Of a stretch of DNA of 64,000 bases, positions 37,501 to 52,500 are shown piece after piece. The stretch covers positions 26,712-90,711 of the forward strand of contig CACWZP010000009.1 in NCBI GenBank assembly GCA_902765395.1. Reading direction: 5' to 3'. The position numbers and the translations under genes were made by a program. How positions within the stretch are numbered: the stretch's first letter is position 1; every line of letters begins with the position of its first letter. The notes under the pieces are model-generated. The model had not been told where the DNA came from, did no database searches, and saw only the letters and a program-made list of their open reading frames with translations. The stretch comes from an uncultured Eubacteriales bacterium. GTDB taxonomy: Bacteria; Bacillota; Clostridia; Christensenellales; Aristaeellaceae.

Positions 37501-40500
37501 AACAACGCCAGCGTCAACGTTGCCCACGGCGCGAACATCGAAGCTGACAACGACATCATCCTCGCCGCGTCCAGCGACGTGCGCGCCTACAACTACGCCA
37601 ACTACGGCGGGTTCTTCTCGCCCGTGGCCCTGTCGGTCACGGCCATCACCAACACCGTGAACGTGCAGATGAACGGCACGCTGGACGCGGGCCGCAAGGT
37701 GAAGCTGGACGCCTCCGGCTCCGTGGAGGACGAGACCCTCTCCACCTATCAGAAGGGCGTCAACGCGGTGGGCGGCGGCGCGGTGGGCGGCTTCGTGGCC
37801 GTCAACGTGGTGGATCAGGTCGTGAACGCCGTCATCGGCGAGCACGCCCATGTCACCGCGGGCGGCGACGTGGCCGTGTACTCCAGCAACGTGGCCAACG
37901 TCCAGACCATCGCTACCGCCGGCGGCGACAAGATGGCACAGCAGTCTTCCCCGACGGTCGTCTCTGCAATCGGCCTGTTCAAGGCCCTGAGTGGCATCCT
38001 CTTCGACAAATTCAAGGGCACCTTCGTGGACCGGGAGGCCGAGAAGTTCGTCAAGACCGTGACCAAGCTCTCCGCCTCCGACTACAGCATCCGGGTGGTC
38101 GAGCCCTCCGACGACAACGAGCAGGGCGGCTCCACCACCGTGAAGACCAAGGTGGGCGACAAGCTGGACAAGGCCGGCAACGTGGCCACCTACGGCATCA
38201 TCGAGCCCAAGGCCAATGACGGCTACAAGGTGCAGACCGTGATGATCCGCTACCTGGGCTATGACAAGACGACCGGCGCGGCGAACGACCACTATACCTA
38301 TGAGGAGGTCGTCAAGAACCAGTACGGCCAATACCTGTTCCTGCTGGAGAACGCCGACGTGGAGGTCATGGTCACCTACGCCAAGGAAGGCGCGGCGGGC
38401 GGAACCGCCGTCGCCGCCGACGGCCAGCAGCAGGTGGACGTGAACGCCGACGACCTGGAGGACAGCTTCGAGCTGCCCGACCTGTTCGAGGACGCCGCCG
38501 AGGGCATCGCGGGCAACGCGGACGACGCGGACGACGTCGCCGTCGAGGGCGGCGCGCAGGCTGAAGACGGCCACGCCGCCCACGACCTGGTGTTCGACAG
38601 CGAATACATCAAGGACGGCAGCATCGTCACCTGGAAGACCGGCGAGGACGGCAAGAGCCTCAAGTCGGTCCGGGGCGGGCAGAAGATCCGCCTGATCCCC
38701 AACGCCAACAAGTCTGCCGAAGACGGCAGCGCCGTCACCGAGCTGAAGAGCCTCTCCGTCGTCTACACCCACACGGTGGACGGCAACGAGGTGGTCGAGA
38801 CCATCAAGATCGAGGCCGACAGCCAGGGCCGCTATATATTCACCGTGCCCGACGACATCCCCGCGGACGTGAAGCTGTACGTGCATGCCGAATTCGGGGC
38901 AATCGAGGACAACAGCGCCAGACAGCCTGCCCACAAGCAGTTGACGGGCTCGCTGGCCGTGGGCGTGACGCTGAACAAAGGCGGCAGCCGCATCGCCTCC
39001 GGCAGCGTGGTGACCGCCGGCGGCGATGTCGACATGTTCGGCTATACCCGCACCTACACCAACACCCAGGCCGACGGCACGGCCATCACGCCCAAGGACG
39101 CCGCGCAGGTGGCCAAGGAGCAGAGCAAGCCCCAGACGGTGCAGAAGGTGACCTACAGCGTGCAGGGGGCGAACGTCTCCATGAAGGTGAACGGCACCCT
39201 GCCAGGCACCATCACCCGGGACGTCGACCCGGCCCACGCCGCCTCCGTCGCTACCCCCAAGCTCACCTTCAAGCTGGACGACGCCTACAAGAGCCAGGTG
39301 GAAAAGGTCAGCGTGGTGATCAGCTACTACACCAAGATCAACCCGAGCCTGTCTGCGGGCAAGCGCGTGAGCGAGACGGTGGAGCTGGACAAGACCAGCG
39401 ACGGCGAGTACGCCTTTGACCTGAATACCACCAAGTACGCCACGGTGGACGGCAGCACCCTGGAGATCACCTTCATGTTCAAGGACGCCGACGGCAATCT
39501 CGTCGCCATCGAAGGCGACGCGAAGGCCGCGTCCAAATTCGTGGTGCCCAACGCGATCCGCACCAGTGTGAACCAGAAGAAGGAAGCGGGCGTGACGACG
39601 GATCTGGGCAGGCTGGACTTCCACGACGTGCGCTATGCCGACGACGACACCGCCAAGGTAAAGCCCCTCTACTATTTCACCATCACCCCCGAGGCGGGCT
39701 ACAAGTGCGACCCGGCGGCGGGCGGCTCCAATGCGACCGCCACCACCGTCAAGTCCAACAAGAGCGTGCTGTACGCCACCTGGATCGGCGCAGACGGCTC
39801 GCCCCAGAAGGGAACGCTGACCCATGACGATACCTGCGCTCTCAACGAGTGGTACTTCAAATCCGTGGACGGCAATAATGCTGTGCCCGCCGGCGCGCTG
39901 ATCACCATCACAGCCGTGTTCAGCGAGGACGCCAGGAAGATCGTGACGAACGACAACGGCATGACCATCGAGGGCTCCGACAAGCTGAAGGGCAGCGCCA
40001 AGCTCAGCAAGGAAGCGGCCAAGGAGGGCGACAAGGTCACCGTCAAGCTGACGGGCAACGACGGCTACAAGGCCGCCGGCATGATCGCCTATGTCACCTC
40101 CACCGCCAATCCGTCCCATTACAGGGAGCTGGCCGTCACCCTGAACGACAAGGGCGAATATGAGTTCACGGTGCCCCACTTCAAGGACGACACTGAGAAG
40201 CTGTATATCTCCCCGCGCTTTGAGCCCAAGACCATCGAGATGAAGAGCGCCGGCGGCACGGAGATCATGACCAGCGAGTCGGACCGGAAGGCCGCCAAGG
40301 GCCAGACCGTCACCATCCAGCTCACGGACGACGACATCAAGGCCGGCAAGAAGCTGGACCCGGCTAACACCACCGTCACCTACCAAGGTGAGAACCTGGC
40401 CGTGGACAACAAGGGCCGCTTCACCATCCCCACCGGGGACGGGTATACCGCCACCGAGCTGACCATCAACGCGGCCCTTAAGGACAAGGACATCGAGATG

Positions 40501-43500
40501 AAGGAATTCGTCAGCGGCGAGGACAAGATCGTCCCCGCCAGCAAGCTGGCGGATCCCGGCGAGACCGTCACGCTGAAGGTGGAGGCCCGGGAGGGCTATC
40601 GCGCCAAGGCCGGCACGGTGAAGGCGACCATCACCATCCAGACCGCCAGCGGCACCTCGACCCGACAGGTCTTCGCCAGCTGGAAGGAGAAGGACACCTA
40701 TACCCTCAAGCTCCCCACGGTGGGGGACGGTGAGACGATCACCAACATCCAGCTGGCCGCCGAGTTTGAGCCCGGCAGCGACGGCGTGGCGCTCAGCATG
40801 GGCGTGGGCGTGGCCGTGGGCGTCACCCTGGCGGAGAACATCCTGGAGATCCAGGGCGCCAGCGACGTGCCCGTGCTGGACGACGACGGCAAGCCCGTCA
40901 TGGAGAACGGCAAGGTGAAGACGCGGCACATCGACCCTGCGCAGGTGACGGACAACGGCCTGAGCATGGTCGCCGTCAGCGTGGGCAGCAAGGCCATCAC
41001 CGAGGCCAAGGCGGGCTACAACGAGGGCGACACCGGCGTGGCCGGCGCCATCGCCGTGCAGGTGGCCAAGACCACCACCGACGTGGCCGTCCGCAAGGAC
41101 GCCCAGATAAAGCACGACGGCCTCATCTTCATGATGGCCAAGGCCAAGCAGGACTTCAAGGTCACCGGCGACGCCTCCGGCAAGAAGGACGGCAACGAGG
41201 CCGAGGGCACCGGCGTGGGCGCTGGCATTGCCTTCGCCATCGACGGCCTGACGACCCGCGGCGTCATCGAAGACGGCGTGGTGTTTAAAGAAGGCAGCAA
41301 GGCCAGCGGCATCACCATCAACGTCGGCCACAAGGAAAAGGACCAGGTGACGGCCAGGGCCGGCGCGACGGGCGGCTCCGCGTGGGTGCCCGTGGCGGCG
41401 GTGGACGTGTTCAATTCCGAGGTGCTGGCCGAAATGGGCCGGCTGAAGGATGAGAGCGGCAGGGATCTGAACCAGCTGGATGTTTCCGGCAAGGTGAAGA
41501 TCAAGGCCAGCGGCGAGTCCGCCAAGGCGCAGTACAACCATGAGGTCACCGCGGACGCCTCCGCCCGGGGCGGCAAGACGGCCATGGGCGGCGCGTTCAT
41601 CGTCACGTGGCTCAAAAACGACGTGCAGGCGCTGTTGAACCAGAGTCTGAACGCTACCAAGGATATCAGCATCAGCGCCATCGCCGGGGACGCGCTGAAG
41701 GCCGTGGCCAAGGCGGCGGCCAGCGGCGGCGACGCCGGCGGGGAGGATGAGAAGGGCGACGGCAGCGCCGACAAGCAGGCCAACAGCATCCTGAAGGGCG
41801 CGGGCGGCGTGGCCGGCCGCTTCGGCGGCCTGGACGGCGCGGCCATCAAGAACGGCGCCAACAACCGCCAGAAGGCCGAGACCGCCGAGCAGACCGTCAC
41901 CGGCGCGGGCGCGTTCGTGCTGAACGTGATGAAGAACGCCTCCCGGGCCGAGATCAAGGATGGCGTGAACATCACCACCAAGGGCGCCCTGACGGTGTCG
42001 TCCACGAACCGCACCGATGCCACCGTCAAGGCGGACGCCTCCGCCACCAAGTCGGACGTGGGCGTGGGCATCGGCGTAGCCATCAACATCGTCACCATGG
42101 ACAACATCGCCCGCATCGGCAATGGCATCGTCTCCGCCGATTCCCTGGCGGTGACCGCCGAAATCGCCAAGGCCCCCACGAAGGTGCGCACCGTGACCGT
42201 CGCCGAGAACGAGACCCGGTTCAGCAACGCCTTCACCGAGCAGATCAAGGAGGCCTTGCGCGACCTGATGGGCGAGGATGTGGCCGACAAGGTGGGCTGG
42301 CTCACCGACATCGGCAGCGAGGGCATCGGCAAGTTCTGCCAGACGCTGATCGACGATCTGAACCTGGGCAAGCTGTTTGAGCTGATGACCAACGCCCCGG
42401 GCGATTCCTTTGAAAATTTCGGCAAGGCCATCTGGGAGCGCCTGAAGGACTTCCCGAAGGTGCTGGTCCAGCCGCTGCTGGAGGCGTATCAGGAGGTCTA
42501 CCGCAGCGGGCAATACCTGACCGCGGACGGCACCGACGGGCTGATGAAGATCCTGGAGACCGTGTGGGCCGAGCTGTCGGTGCAGCTGCCCGGCGAGGTG
42601 GTCAGCACGGTGAAGGACAAGCTGTTCAAGGAAGGCTTGCCCAAGATCGGCGGTTCGGTGATCGACATGATCACCGATAAGATCACCGGCAAGGGCAACG
42701 ACGGCGACAAGATCAAGGAAACCCTGAAGGACGTCCTGATCGACTCACTGAAGGGCGTCATGGACAAGATGATCGACAACACCGTGCGTGCTGTCGGCGC
42801 ACAGCTCCCGCTGCTCAATCCCAGCAACATCACCCTGGTGCAGGAGTTGAAGAAGAAGAGCTGGGCGGATCTGAAGGCCAGCGTCATCCCCTATATCACC
42901 ACCACCTTCCGCACCACCGTCTGGGACTACGCTCCCGTGGTGGAGAAGATCCAGGCGGACGGCTTCGTCGGCGCCATCCAGAAGGAGCTGCGCAAAGCTC
43001 TGAAGGAGAGCAGCGTGGCCATGACCAACGAGGCCATCGACAAGCTGCTGGGCGTGATGAACGTGAAATTCGAGCGCGAGGCCATCGAGGACAGACATAT
43101 CGTCACTACCCAGGCCATTGCGGGCTCCGGCGCGAAGAAGAAGAGCGGCGCTGGCAGCCTGGCCATCGCCGTGGCGAACCTGAACACCCTGGCGGAGATC
43201 GCCGGCGGGTCGGGGAGCGTCACCGTGACCGGGGACATGACCGTGAACGCCGAGGAAGTGCGCCGGGTGCGCACCCACTCCACCGCCGCCGTGGACGAGC
43301 GCGGCGAGGCGGACAACAACGACGGCGCGGGGGATTCCGACAACGCCAATACCGGCGGCGGCGACGCCGCCACCACCACAGCCACCGACCCGGACGGCAA
43401 CGTGACTGTGACCACCGGCGTGGGCGGAAGCGTGCTGAGTTTCGGCGGCATGAACGACGACGAGAGCATCGAGATCGAGGCGCAGGACGGCTACTGCCTG

Positions 43501-46500
43501 GAGAAAGGCAAGCTGGTTCGCACCTACTGCAAGGCGGACGGCACCGAGGTGGTGGACAAGCTGGACTTCGAGAGCGCCAAGGGCGACGACGGCGCCATCA
43601 GCTACTGGTTCGACCCCATGGACGGCGTGGACACCACCGGCATGACCGACGAGGAGATCGAGAGCCTCAAGATCAACATCGACGTGGAGTTCACCGAGCT
43701 GCTCAAGGAGATCCCGAAGCCCACCCTCCGATACGAGACACAGGGCAAGGAATATCCGGCGGACAAACAGATCACCGTCAGCGTCGAGGGCCGGGAAAAC
43801 GATGAAAGCGGCAAGGCCTGGGGCAAGGTGAACGACCTGGGCGAGATCACCATTCCCGTGGAGCCCGGCCTGAAGGTGAGCGGCATCGTCGTGAACGGCA
43901 TGGACGGCATATCGTTTATCACGTATGGCGTCGGCGAGGACGACGACGAGATCGTGCAGGCTTCCGCCAACGACAGCGAAGAGGTGTACGTCTTCAAGGT
44001 GCCCGCCCAGGGCGTGAAGAGCATCCTCGTCACCTTTGAGGAGGACCACGACGCCGAGCACGTGGAGCAGCAGCGCCAGGCCCAGAAGGATCGCGCGGGG
44101 CGCACCGTGGGCGTGGGTGCGGCGTTCACGCTGACCTACGGCAAATCCAGCGTGAAGGCCGCCATCGGCGACGACGAGCAGGGCACCAGCCGCAACGTTA
44201 CCGCGGGCACCCTGTCCGTCACGGCTTCCTCCGAGCACGAGGAGGAGAACTACGCCACCGCCGGCGCGGATCCCTTCGAGGGCACCAGCGACGACATCAA
44301 GGACTTCGCCCTGGACGCCGCTGTGTCCGTGAACATACTGGACAACGACGTGCGCGCCGCCATCGCCAAGGGCGGCCAGGTGACCACCACTGCCAAGCCC
44401 GACGCTTCGGACGACGCCGTCGCGCCGGCCAAGGCCGAGGATGAAGAGGAAGAGGATCTGCCCGAGGAGATCGATGTGACCAAGGGCGCGCTGATCGTCT
44501 CTGCCACCGAGGTGGGCGCCAGCGAGACCAAGGCCAGCGCCTTCGCCGCCGGCAGCACCACCGCCGTGGGCGCCAGCGTGGCCGTGAACGTGTCCCTGTC
44601 GGACATCACCGCCGAGATGAACGCCGCCGCGAAGGTGTCCGGCAAGGCCGTCGTGCGCACCCATACCCTCAGCCGCGACGACACCTGGTCCTTCGCCAGC
44701 GCCATGGGCGCGGATATCCAGCGCTCGCTGAACAAATTCTCCGACGGAGCCTCCACCGTGGCGGAAAAGGCCAACGACGTGACCACCGGCAAGATCTTCG
44801 ACGAAAAGAAGGAGACCAAGGGCAACAAGACCAACGCCAAGATCAACGACCGACTGAACGACAAGCGGGTCATCAAGGACGACGGCCAGAAGGCCCGGGA
44901 CGACCTGAACGTGTCCGCCAACGTGATGCGCAGCCAGAACGTGGAGGTGGACAACGGCGAGGATGCCGGCCAGGGCGCCAATGCCGCCAAGGACTTCGTC
45001 AACGTGGAGGGCGGCCAGGAGGTGGACGGCTTCCAGAACCCCAACAAGAAGTCCAGCCTGCGGGTGGCCGCCGCCCTGGGCGTCACCGTGGCGCTGCACA
45101 GCGCTACCACCAGCGTGAACCAGGCGATCAACGCGGCCCGGGAGATCCTGGTGTCCGCCACCAACGCGGGCAACTTCAACACCCGCTCCACCGGCGCGGC
45201 CATGAGCCTGGCCAAAGAGAAGGGCAAGAGCATCGCCGCCGCCGTGGGCATCAGCGTGAACAGGAACCAGGCCCACGCCACCGTGAACGGCAATCTTGCC
45301 GCCGCGGACGGCGACGTGACCGTCAGCGCCGACCTGAAGCAGAATTTGACCGACACCTACCGGGGCCGGCTGGCGGTGCAGTCCATCGCGGGCGCCGTGT
45401 CCGGCAAGGGCAGCGACACCTCCGTGGCCGGCGCGCTGAGCCTGCTGTTCAGCTATGGCGAGACCGACGCCATCGTGGACGGCGACCTGAAGGGCAACGC
45501 CGTGAGCGTCACCGCCAACGACAAGAGCAAGCTGGCCGTGCGCGCCGGCGGCATCAACGTGTCCAAGGGCGCCAACGTGGGCGCGGGCGTGTCCGTGGCC
45601 ACCATCTGGAGCGCGAACACCGTGAAGGCCGAGGTGAAGGACGGCGCGACCATCGACGCCAACAGCTTCGCCCTGAAGGCCGTGAAGGCCCCCGTGACCT
45701 GGGACGACTACAGGTTCCCGCTCTCCCTGCAGGACCTGATCAGCGACTCCTCCGATCTGGACGACGAGGAGCGGGAGAACGTGTATCCCGGCCTGATCGA
45801 CGTGCACAAGAAGCCCGGCGAGAAGAGCTATACCGTGAGCATCAACATGAACACCTACGCCCTGATGAAGCTGGCGGATGCGCTGAGCTTCCTGTCCTCG
45901 AAGAACTACTACACCGAGGCCATCGCGGGCTCGCTGGTGACCGGCCAGGCCGATTCCACCAAGCCCAACAAGCTGAACGCCGCGGGCTCCATTTCCATCG
46001 TGCGGGCGCTGAACAGCGTGGAGGCCGTGCTGGGCAACAACGTCACCATCAACAAGGGCGGCAATCGCGCCAAGGGCGACGTGACCATCCTGGCCCAGGA
46101 CGACACCACCGTGCGCATGATCGGCGGCGCGGTCGCCGCAGGCAGCGCCAAGAACAGCGCCGGCATCACCCTCACCTTCCTCTATGACAAGGACGAGGCG
46201 AAGGCCGTCGTCGGCGACAATCTGAACATCAAGGCCGGCAGCGTCAGCCACAGGGCCGTCGCCTCTACCAACGTGGAGAGCTACAACGCCGCCGCGTCCG
46301 TGAGCTCCGCCTCCCAGGCGGACAAGTCCATCGGCGGCGGCCTGGACGTGGTGCTGCTGAACACCATCGCCAACGCCAAAATCGGCGACAGCGCCACCGT
46401 CGACGCCGGCGGCAAGCTGGACATCGCGGCGGATTCCAACCTGAACCTGATGCTGATCTCCGTGAGCGCCAGCGTGGCCAAGGCGGCCACCGCCGCGGGC

Positions 46501-49500
46501 GGCACCATCGCGGTGCTGGTGAACGACGCCGAGGCCAAAGCCAGCGTGGGGAAGAACCACAGCCTGTCCGCCGACGGCGACGTGACCGTGGCGGGAAGGG
46601 CCGTGGACAAGCTGCTCTCCGTGATCGCCAGCGCCTCCGCCGCCGTGACCAGCAAGAGCGCCGCGGCCGGTTCGCTGAACGTGCTGGTGGACAACGCCAA
46701 GGGCAAGGTCTTCCTGGATGAAGGCGGCGCCGGCAAGGGCATCGCGTCCCGAAAGGGCAGCGTCTCCCTGCTGGGCGAGACCGAGACCCGGGTCGCCAAC
46801 GTCACCGTGGCGGTGGCGGGCGGCAAGGACAAGGCCACTGGCCTGTCCGCCAACATCAACGTGCTGCACCGCGATTCCGGCGTGGAAGCGAAGGGCGGCG
46901 CGGGCTATGTCATCGACGCTGCGAAGGACGTGCTCATCTCCAGCCATGGCATGGACGTCAGCCGCGTGGTCAGCATGGCTGTGGCCGCCGCCTCAAGCGG
47001 GAACGGCATCAGCGGCAACCTGCCCGTGCTGGTCAGCCGGAACAAGGTGAAGACCACGCTGGGCAGCGTCACCGTGAAAGCGGGCGGCGAGGCGGCCTTT
47101 GCCTCCCGCCTGGACGACGTCACCAAGGCCATCGCGGGCAGCCTGGGCCTGTCCTGGAGCAGCAACGCCGCGGCGGCCACCGCGATGTTCGTCAACAAGG
47201 AAAACGAAGTGACCACCGACATGGGCGCCAGCTCCGTCACCGCGGCGGGCAGCTCCGGCGCGCTTTCCAGGAAGCTGCCGGGCGGCGAGGCCTTTACGGG
47301 CATCTACGTGGGCGCGAAGGTGGTGGACGACATACTGGCCGTCGCGGCGGGCATCGCGGCGGCGGGCAACAAGGGCCTCACCGGCAATTTGCTGTGGAGC
47401 AGCAACAAGAACGTGGTGAAGGCGGACGCCTCCCAGGCGTCCCTGTCCGCACTGGCGAAGAACGCCTCCGGTAAGGCCGTGGGCGGCGGCTCCGTCACTG
47501 TGAACGCCGCCAATGATTCCAAGCAGATCATCTTCGCCGGTGGCCTGAACGCGGCCAAGAGCGTTGCCGCTGGCGCGTCCATCGCCGTGCTGACCGCGGC
47601 CAAGGAGGTCACCGCCAAGGCCCACAACGCCAAGGCCTGGCAGGACGTGAACGTCGCCGCCAGCAACACCGACAACGTGTTTGAGATGGCCCTCAGCGCC
47701 GGCGGTTCCGGCAAGGCGGCCGTGGAAATCGGCATCGCCTACCAGTCCCTGAAGAGCAGGGTGAACGCCGTGGTTGCCAGCGAGATCGAGGCGAACAGGG
47801 GCAGCTTCAACCTGAAATCCGTGAACGACGTGAACCTGGACAACACCGCCGTGGCGCTGGCGGGCGCAGGCAAGGCGGCCGTCACCCCGGTGTTTGCCGT
47901 GAGCGTCTTCACCGGCGAGAGCAACGCCATACTGGGCGGCGGCACCATAAAGGCGGCCAAGGGCGTGAACGTGTCCGCCACCGCCAACAAGGATATGGGC
48001 CAGTACACCGTGGGCGCTGCGGCCAGCGGCCAGGCGGCGGTGTCCGGCGCGGTGTCTGTGGCGAGCCTGAAGGACACCACCAACGCGCTGGTCTCAAACG
48101 GCACCGTCATCAACGCCGACACCCTGGACGTGACCGCCCAGAGCGACCTCACCCAGGTCGGCGCCTCTGCGGCCGTCGCCGCCAGCGCCAAGGGCGCCGT
48201 GGCCGTGAACGGCATGCTGGTCATTGCCAAGGGCAACGCCCTGGCCGAGATGGACGGCGCGGCCACCCTGTCGGGCAAGGCCAACGTGAAGGCCGCCTCC
48301 GAGCGGAACATCGTGGACGTCGCGGCCACCGTGGCCGTGGGCGGTCAGGTGGGCGTGGGCGTGACCGTCATGGGCCTGGTCGCCGGCGACAGGATGGACC
48401 AGGATGCCGCCGATATGCTCACCTACGGCAATTCCTCCACCAAGAACGGCAGCAAGACCTTCGATTCCACTGCCATCATCGACAAGATGCACGAGCTGGG
48501 CATCAAGGATACCTCTGACCTGGAGGAACAGAGGGACAAGGACGGCAATATCACCCAGACCAGCCTGGCCGACGACCTGACCGGCAACGGCCACAGCAAT
48601 GGCAATACCTCCGTGGGCACGAACGGCAAGTTCGACGCCACCTCCGGCTTCGTGGAGGGCGATACCTTCGACGGCGCGCCGGACAGCAACGACGACAAGC
48701 AGGACATGACCGAGACGGCGGACATCAAGAAGGCCAGGGCCGCGGCGGGCAATACCGCTTACAGCTCTGATCCCAAGGACTCCGTGGTGGCCCGCATCGG
48801 CATGAACGGCAACGTCACCGCCAGGGGCGTGGACGTGTACGCCGAGCAGGACACCAAGGCCGACGTGGTCGGCGCGACGGTGTCCGGCGGCAGCATGGCG
48901 GGCGTGGGCGTCAGCGTGGCCATCGCCATGCTGCGCAGCAACGTGTTCGCCACCTCCCTGGGCACCGTGGACGCCAAGGAGGGCAGCGTGAACGTCACCG
49001 CAGTGTCGAAGTCCGGCGGCGTGATGCCGGACGGCGACGAGCAGGCGCGCACCGCGGCCATCAGCAAGGACTTGGGCGAAAGCGAGGACGACGAGCTGAA
49101 GGAGAGCCTGACCACACTGAAGGATATGCTGAGCAAGCGCTCCATCCGGGTCGTCGGCGTGGCGGCCGGCATCGGCAGCGCGGGCGTGGGCGCCGCGGGC
49201 AGCGTGGTGCGCACGGACAACATCACCCGGGCCACCCTGGGCGGCACCGTGAAGAACGCCGGCGCGCTGAACGTGGATGCCGCGAGTGACTACGGCAACG
49301 TGTCCGCCCTCACCCTGGCCATCGGCGGCGGCGCGGAGGCGGGCCTCAGTGCGGCCTTCGCCATGGCGATGACCAACGGCACCGTGGAATCGAAGATCGA
49401 CAGATCCGCCAACATCACCGGCGCGAACACGAAGATCGCCGTGACCAGCGAATCCGTGGTCAAGGCCAACGCGCTGTCCGTCACCGCCGCCGCGGGCGGC

Positions 49501-52500
49501 GTGGCCGGCGGCGCGGCCGGCGTGGCCATCGCGGCCAACAGCCTGACCCAGAATACCCTGGTGGACCGCGGCGCGAAGATCGACATGACCGGCGACAGCG
49601 CCACGCTCAAGGTGAAGGGCACCTCCTCCACCAAGGCCGACACGTTCCTGCTGGGCGTGAGCATCGGCAGCGGCGCGGCGGGCTTTGGCGAGGCGGCCTC
49701 CATCGTGTCGCCCACCCTCAACACCGGCATCGGCACCACCGGCTCCGGCACGGTCTCCCTGGGCAAGCTGGCCAGCGTGGACGTGCTCAACGATGTGACC
49801 AGCTCGGCCACGGCCAACGTGCTGTCCGTCTCCGCCGGCGGCGTGGCCCTGCAGGGCAACGTGCTGCTGGTGTTCAACGATACCGATGCCACTGCCAAGG
49901 TGGCCAACGCCAGCGGCACCCTGGGGAGCATGAAGATCAACGGCGAGCTGGGCACCACGGGCCGCTCCCGCCTGGCGGCGGCGGCTGTCGGCGGCAGCGC
50001 GGGCGGCGTGAGCGTCAGCTATGTGGACGTGGATTCCAAGAACAACGCCATTCTCGACACCGATAATTTTACCGCCACCGTGCTGGGCGATCTGACCGTC
50101 AGCACCGGCGAGGACGACACCCGCAAGACCAGCGCCGACGCTGCCTCCGTGGCCGCCGGGATAGCCGCCACCGTGTCCGTCAGCCTGAACGCCGCCGTGG
50201 CCCGCAACCGGGCGGTGAACAGCGCCACCATCACCGGCAAGCGCGGCCTGACCGCCGCCAACGTGAACCTGAAGGCCAACGCCAACGGCGATGCCGACGC
50301 GCGCTTCTACGGCCTCAGCGTGGGCACCGGCAGCGTGGCAGGCTCCGTGGACGTGGCCCTGAACGAGACCACCGCCAAGGCGATCATGAAGCTGGACGGC
50401 GCGCTGAACGCCAACCTGAACGCCGCCTCCGACGTGGACGGCGCGACCACCGCGAAGATGTACACCGGCAGCGGCGCCATCTACGGCGCGAAGGTGAACG
50501 TGGCCGTGGCCTACGGCAAGACCAACTCCATCGTCGATGTGGACATCGCCAAGGCCCCGACGAAGAAGGTGAACATCGAGGCCCACAGCACCGGCAAGGA
50601 CGACGTGAACACTACCATCGATAACCAGAGCTTCGAGGTGTTCAGCGCCGCGGCCATGGTGGGCACCGCTTACAGCAAGGACAATTTCAGCGCGAGAGTG
50701 AAGCTGCGCGGCGGCGACTACGACCTGGGCAAGGTGGACGTGAAAACCGACTATGACACCAACGCCGAAGCCGTCGTGACCCCGTCCGCGGCGGGCGTGG
50801 ACGTGAGCTTCGCGAAGCTGGCCGTGAACTACGCCGGCGCCAACAGCACCGCCACCGCAGGCTCCGAGCTGGAGCTGGCGGACGGCGCCAACCTGAAAGT
50901 GGACGGCGATATAGCCGTCAAGACCGTGGGCAAGGCCGAGACCAACGCCCAGGTGGTGTCCGCCAAGTACGTCACCGCCAACGTGATTGGCGTGGGCGTC
51001 AGCATCAGCGATTCCGAGATGAACGGCAGGCAGGCGGCGACGCTGCGCATGAATGGCGGCAGCATCGAAAAGGCCTCCGACCTGCGGGTGCAGAGCCTGA
51101 CTGACAAGGCCCTGGCGAAGGCTGCCGTGGGCACCTCCGGCGTGGGCGAGGACGAGGCGGACACCGCCACCGTGTCCCTGGTGAACGTGAACGTGAACTC
51201 CGCCACCGCCAGGGAAAACCTGGCCAGCACCGCGGCCATCCTGGGCAGCGGCCGGGACGCCAACACCATCGCTGCGGACAGTCTGACCCTGATGGCCGAT
51301 ACCGGCAAGTCGACATCCACCGACGCCAACGGCAAGACGACCGTCAGCCCCGTGGTGACGACGGCCCGGTCCAAGAGCGCCACCGCCACTGAGATCGGGG
51401 TGGTCTCCGGCGGCGGCCTGCTGTCCGACGCCACCAGCACCGACAGCTTCAACGTGGTGCTCAGCGGCGTGGCCGCAGACATCGCCGGGGAGGCCAATCT
51501 CACCAGCAGCACCCACACCGAAGCATTTGCAGAGGGCTCCAACCCGGGCAACTGGACGCTGCTGCAGGTCGCCGTCACGGAGATGGAGGCCAAGGTGGGC
51601 GAGGAAGGCGACCGGCAGACCTCGAAGGTCATCATCGGCGACGAGACCACCCTGACCACCGGCGCGCTGAAGATCGCCGCCAGCAACGACGGCAACGCCC
51701 ACACCGACCTGTCCCAGGCTTCCGCCAATTCCATCGTGGGCGTCAAGGTGTCCAAGCTGCCCACGGACTCCTGGTACGACACGGGCGTGAGCATCGGCAG
51801 CAATGCCGTGCTGACCAGTGATGTGGATGCCAGCATCACCTCCGACAGCAGCGCCAAGGCCAAGTCCGTCGTCGAATCCGACGGCGTGGGCCTGGTGGTG
51901 GACGTGAGCGTGATGAAGGGCAAGAACGTGCTGCACGACGAGAACAACCTGGACATCGGCGACGGCACCGAGATCACCACCGGGGACGATTTGACCCTGT
52001 CCAGCACCAGCAGCGCCCAGTTGACGGCGAAGACCGTCGTCTCCGGCGGCGGCGCGCTGGCGGGCGAGTATGGCACCGCGGAGAACACCGTGACCCGCGC
52101 CAACCGCGTCACCATCGCGGACAACGCAAAGCTGACCTCCGAAGACGGCGCGCTGAACATTACCGCCGCCTCCGGCGAGGCGGACGACATCCAGACCAAC
52201 GTGAAGGTCACGGCGGGCGGCCTGTTCCTGCTGGGCAACGCCACCGCCGAGACGAGCCTGACCGCCAACAGCGAGATCCTCGTCGGCCAGAACGTGGAGC
52301 TCAACGCCCGGGAGGACCTGGACCTGCTGGCCCGGTCCACCAGCCGCACCGCCAAGGGCGGCGTGGGCCTGAACACCGAGGCGAAGGTGGACGCCAAGGG
52401 CGCCGGCCTCAATCCGGATTCCGACGCCACCGTCACGCTGAACATGAACACCTATATCGACATCAATCGCGATTCGGACGGCAGCCGCGACACCACCCAG

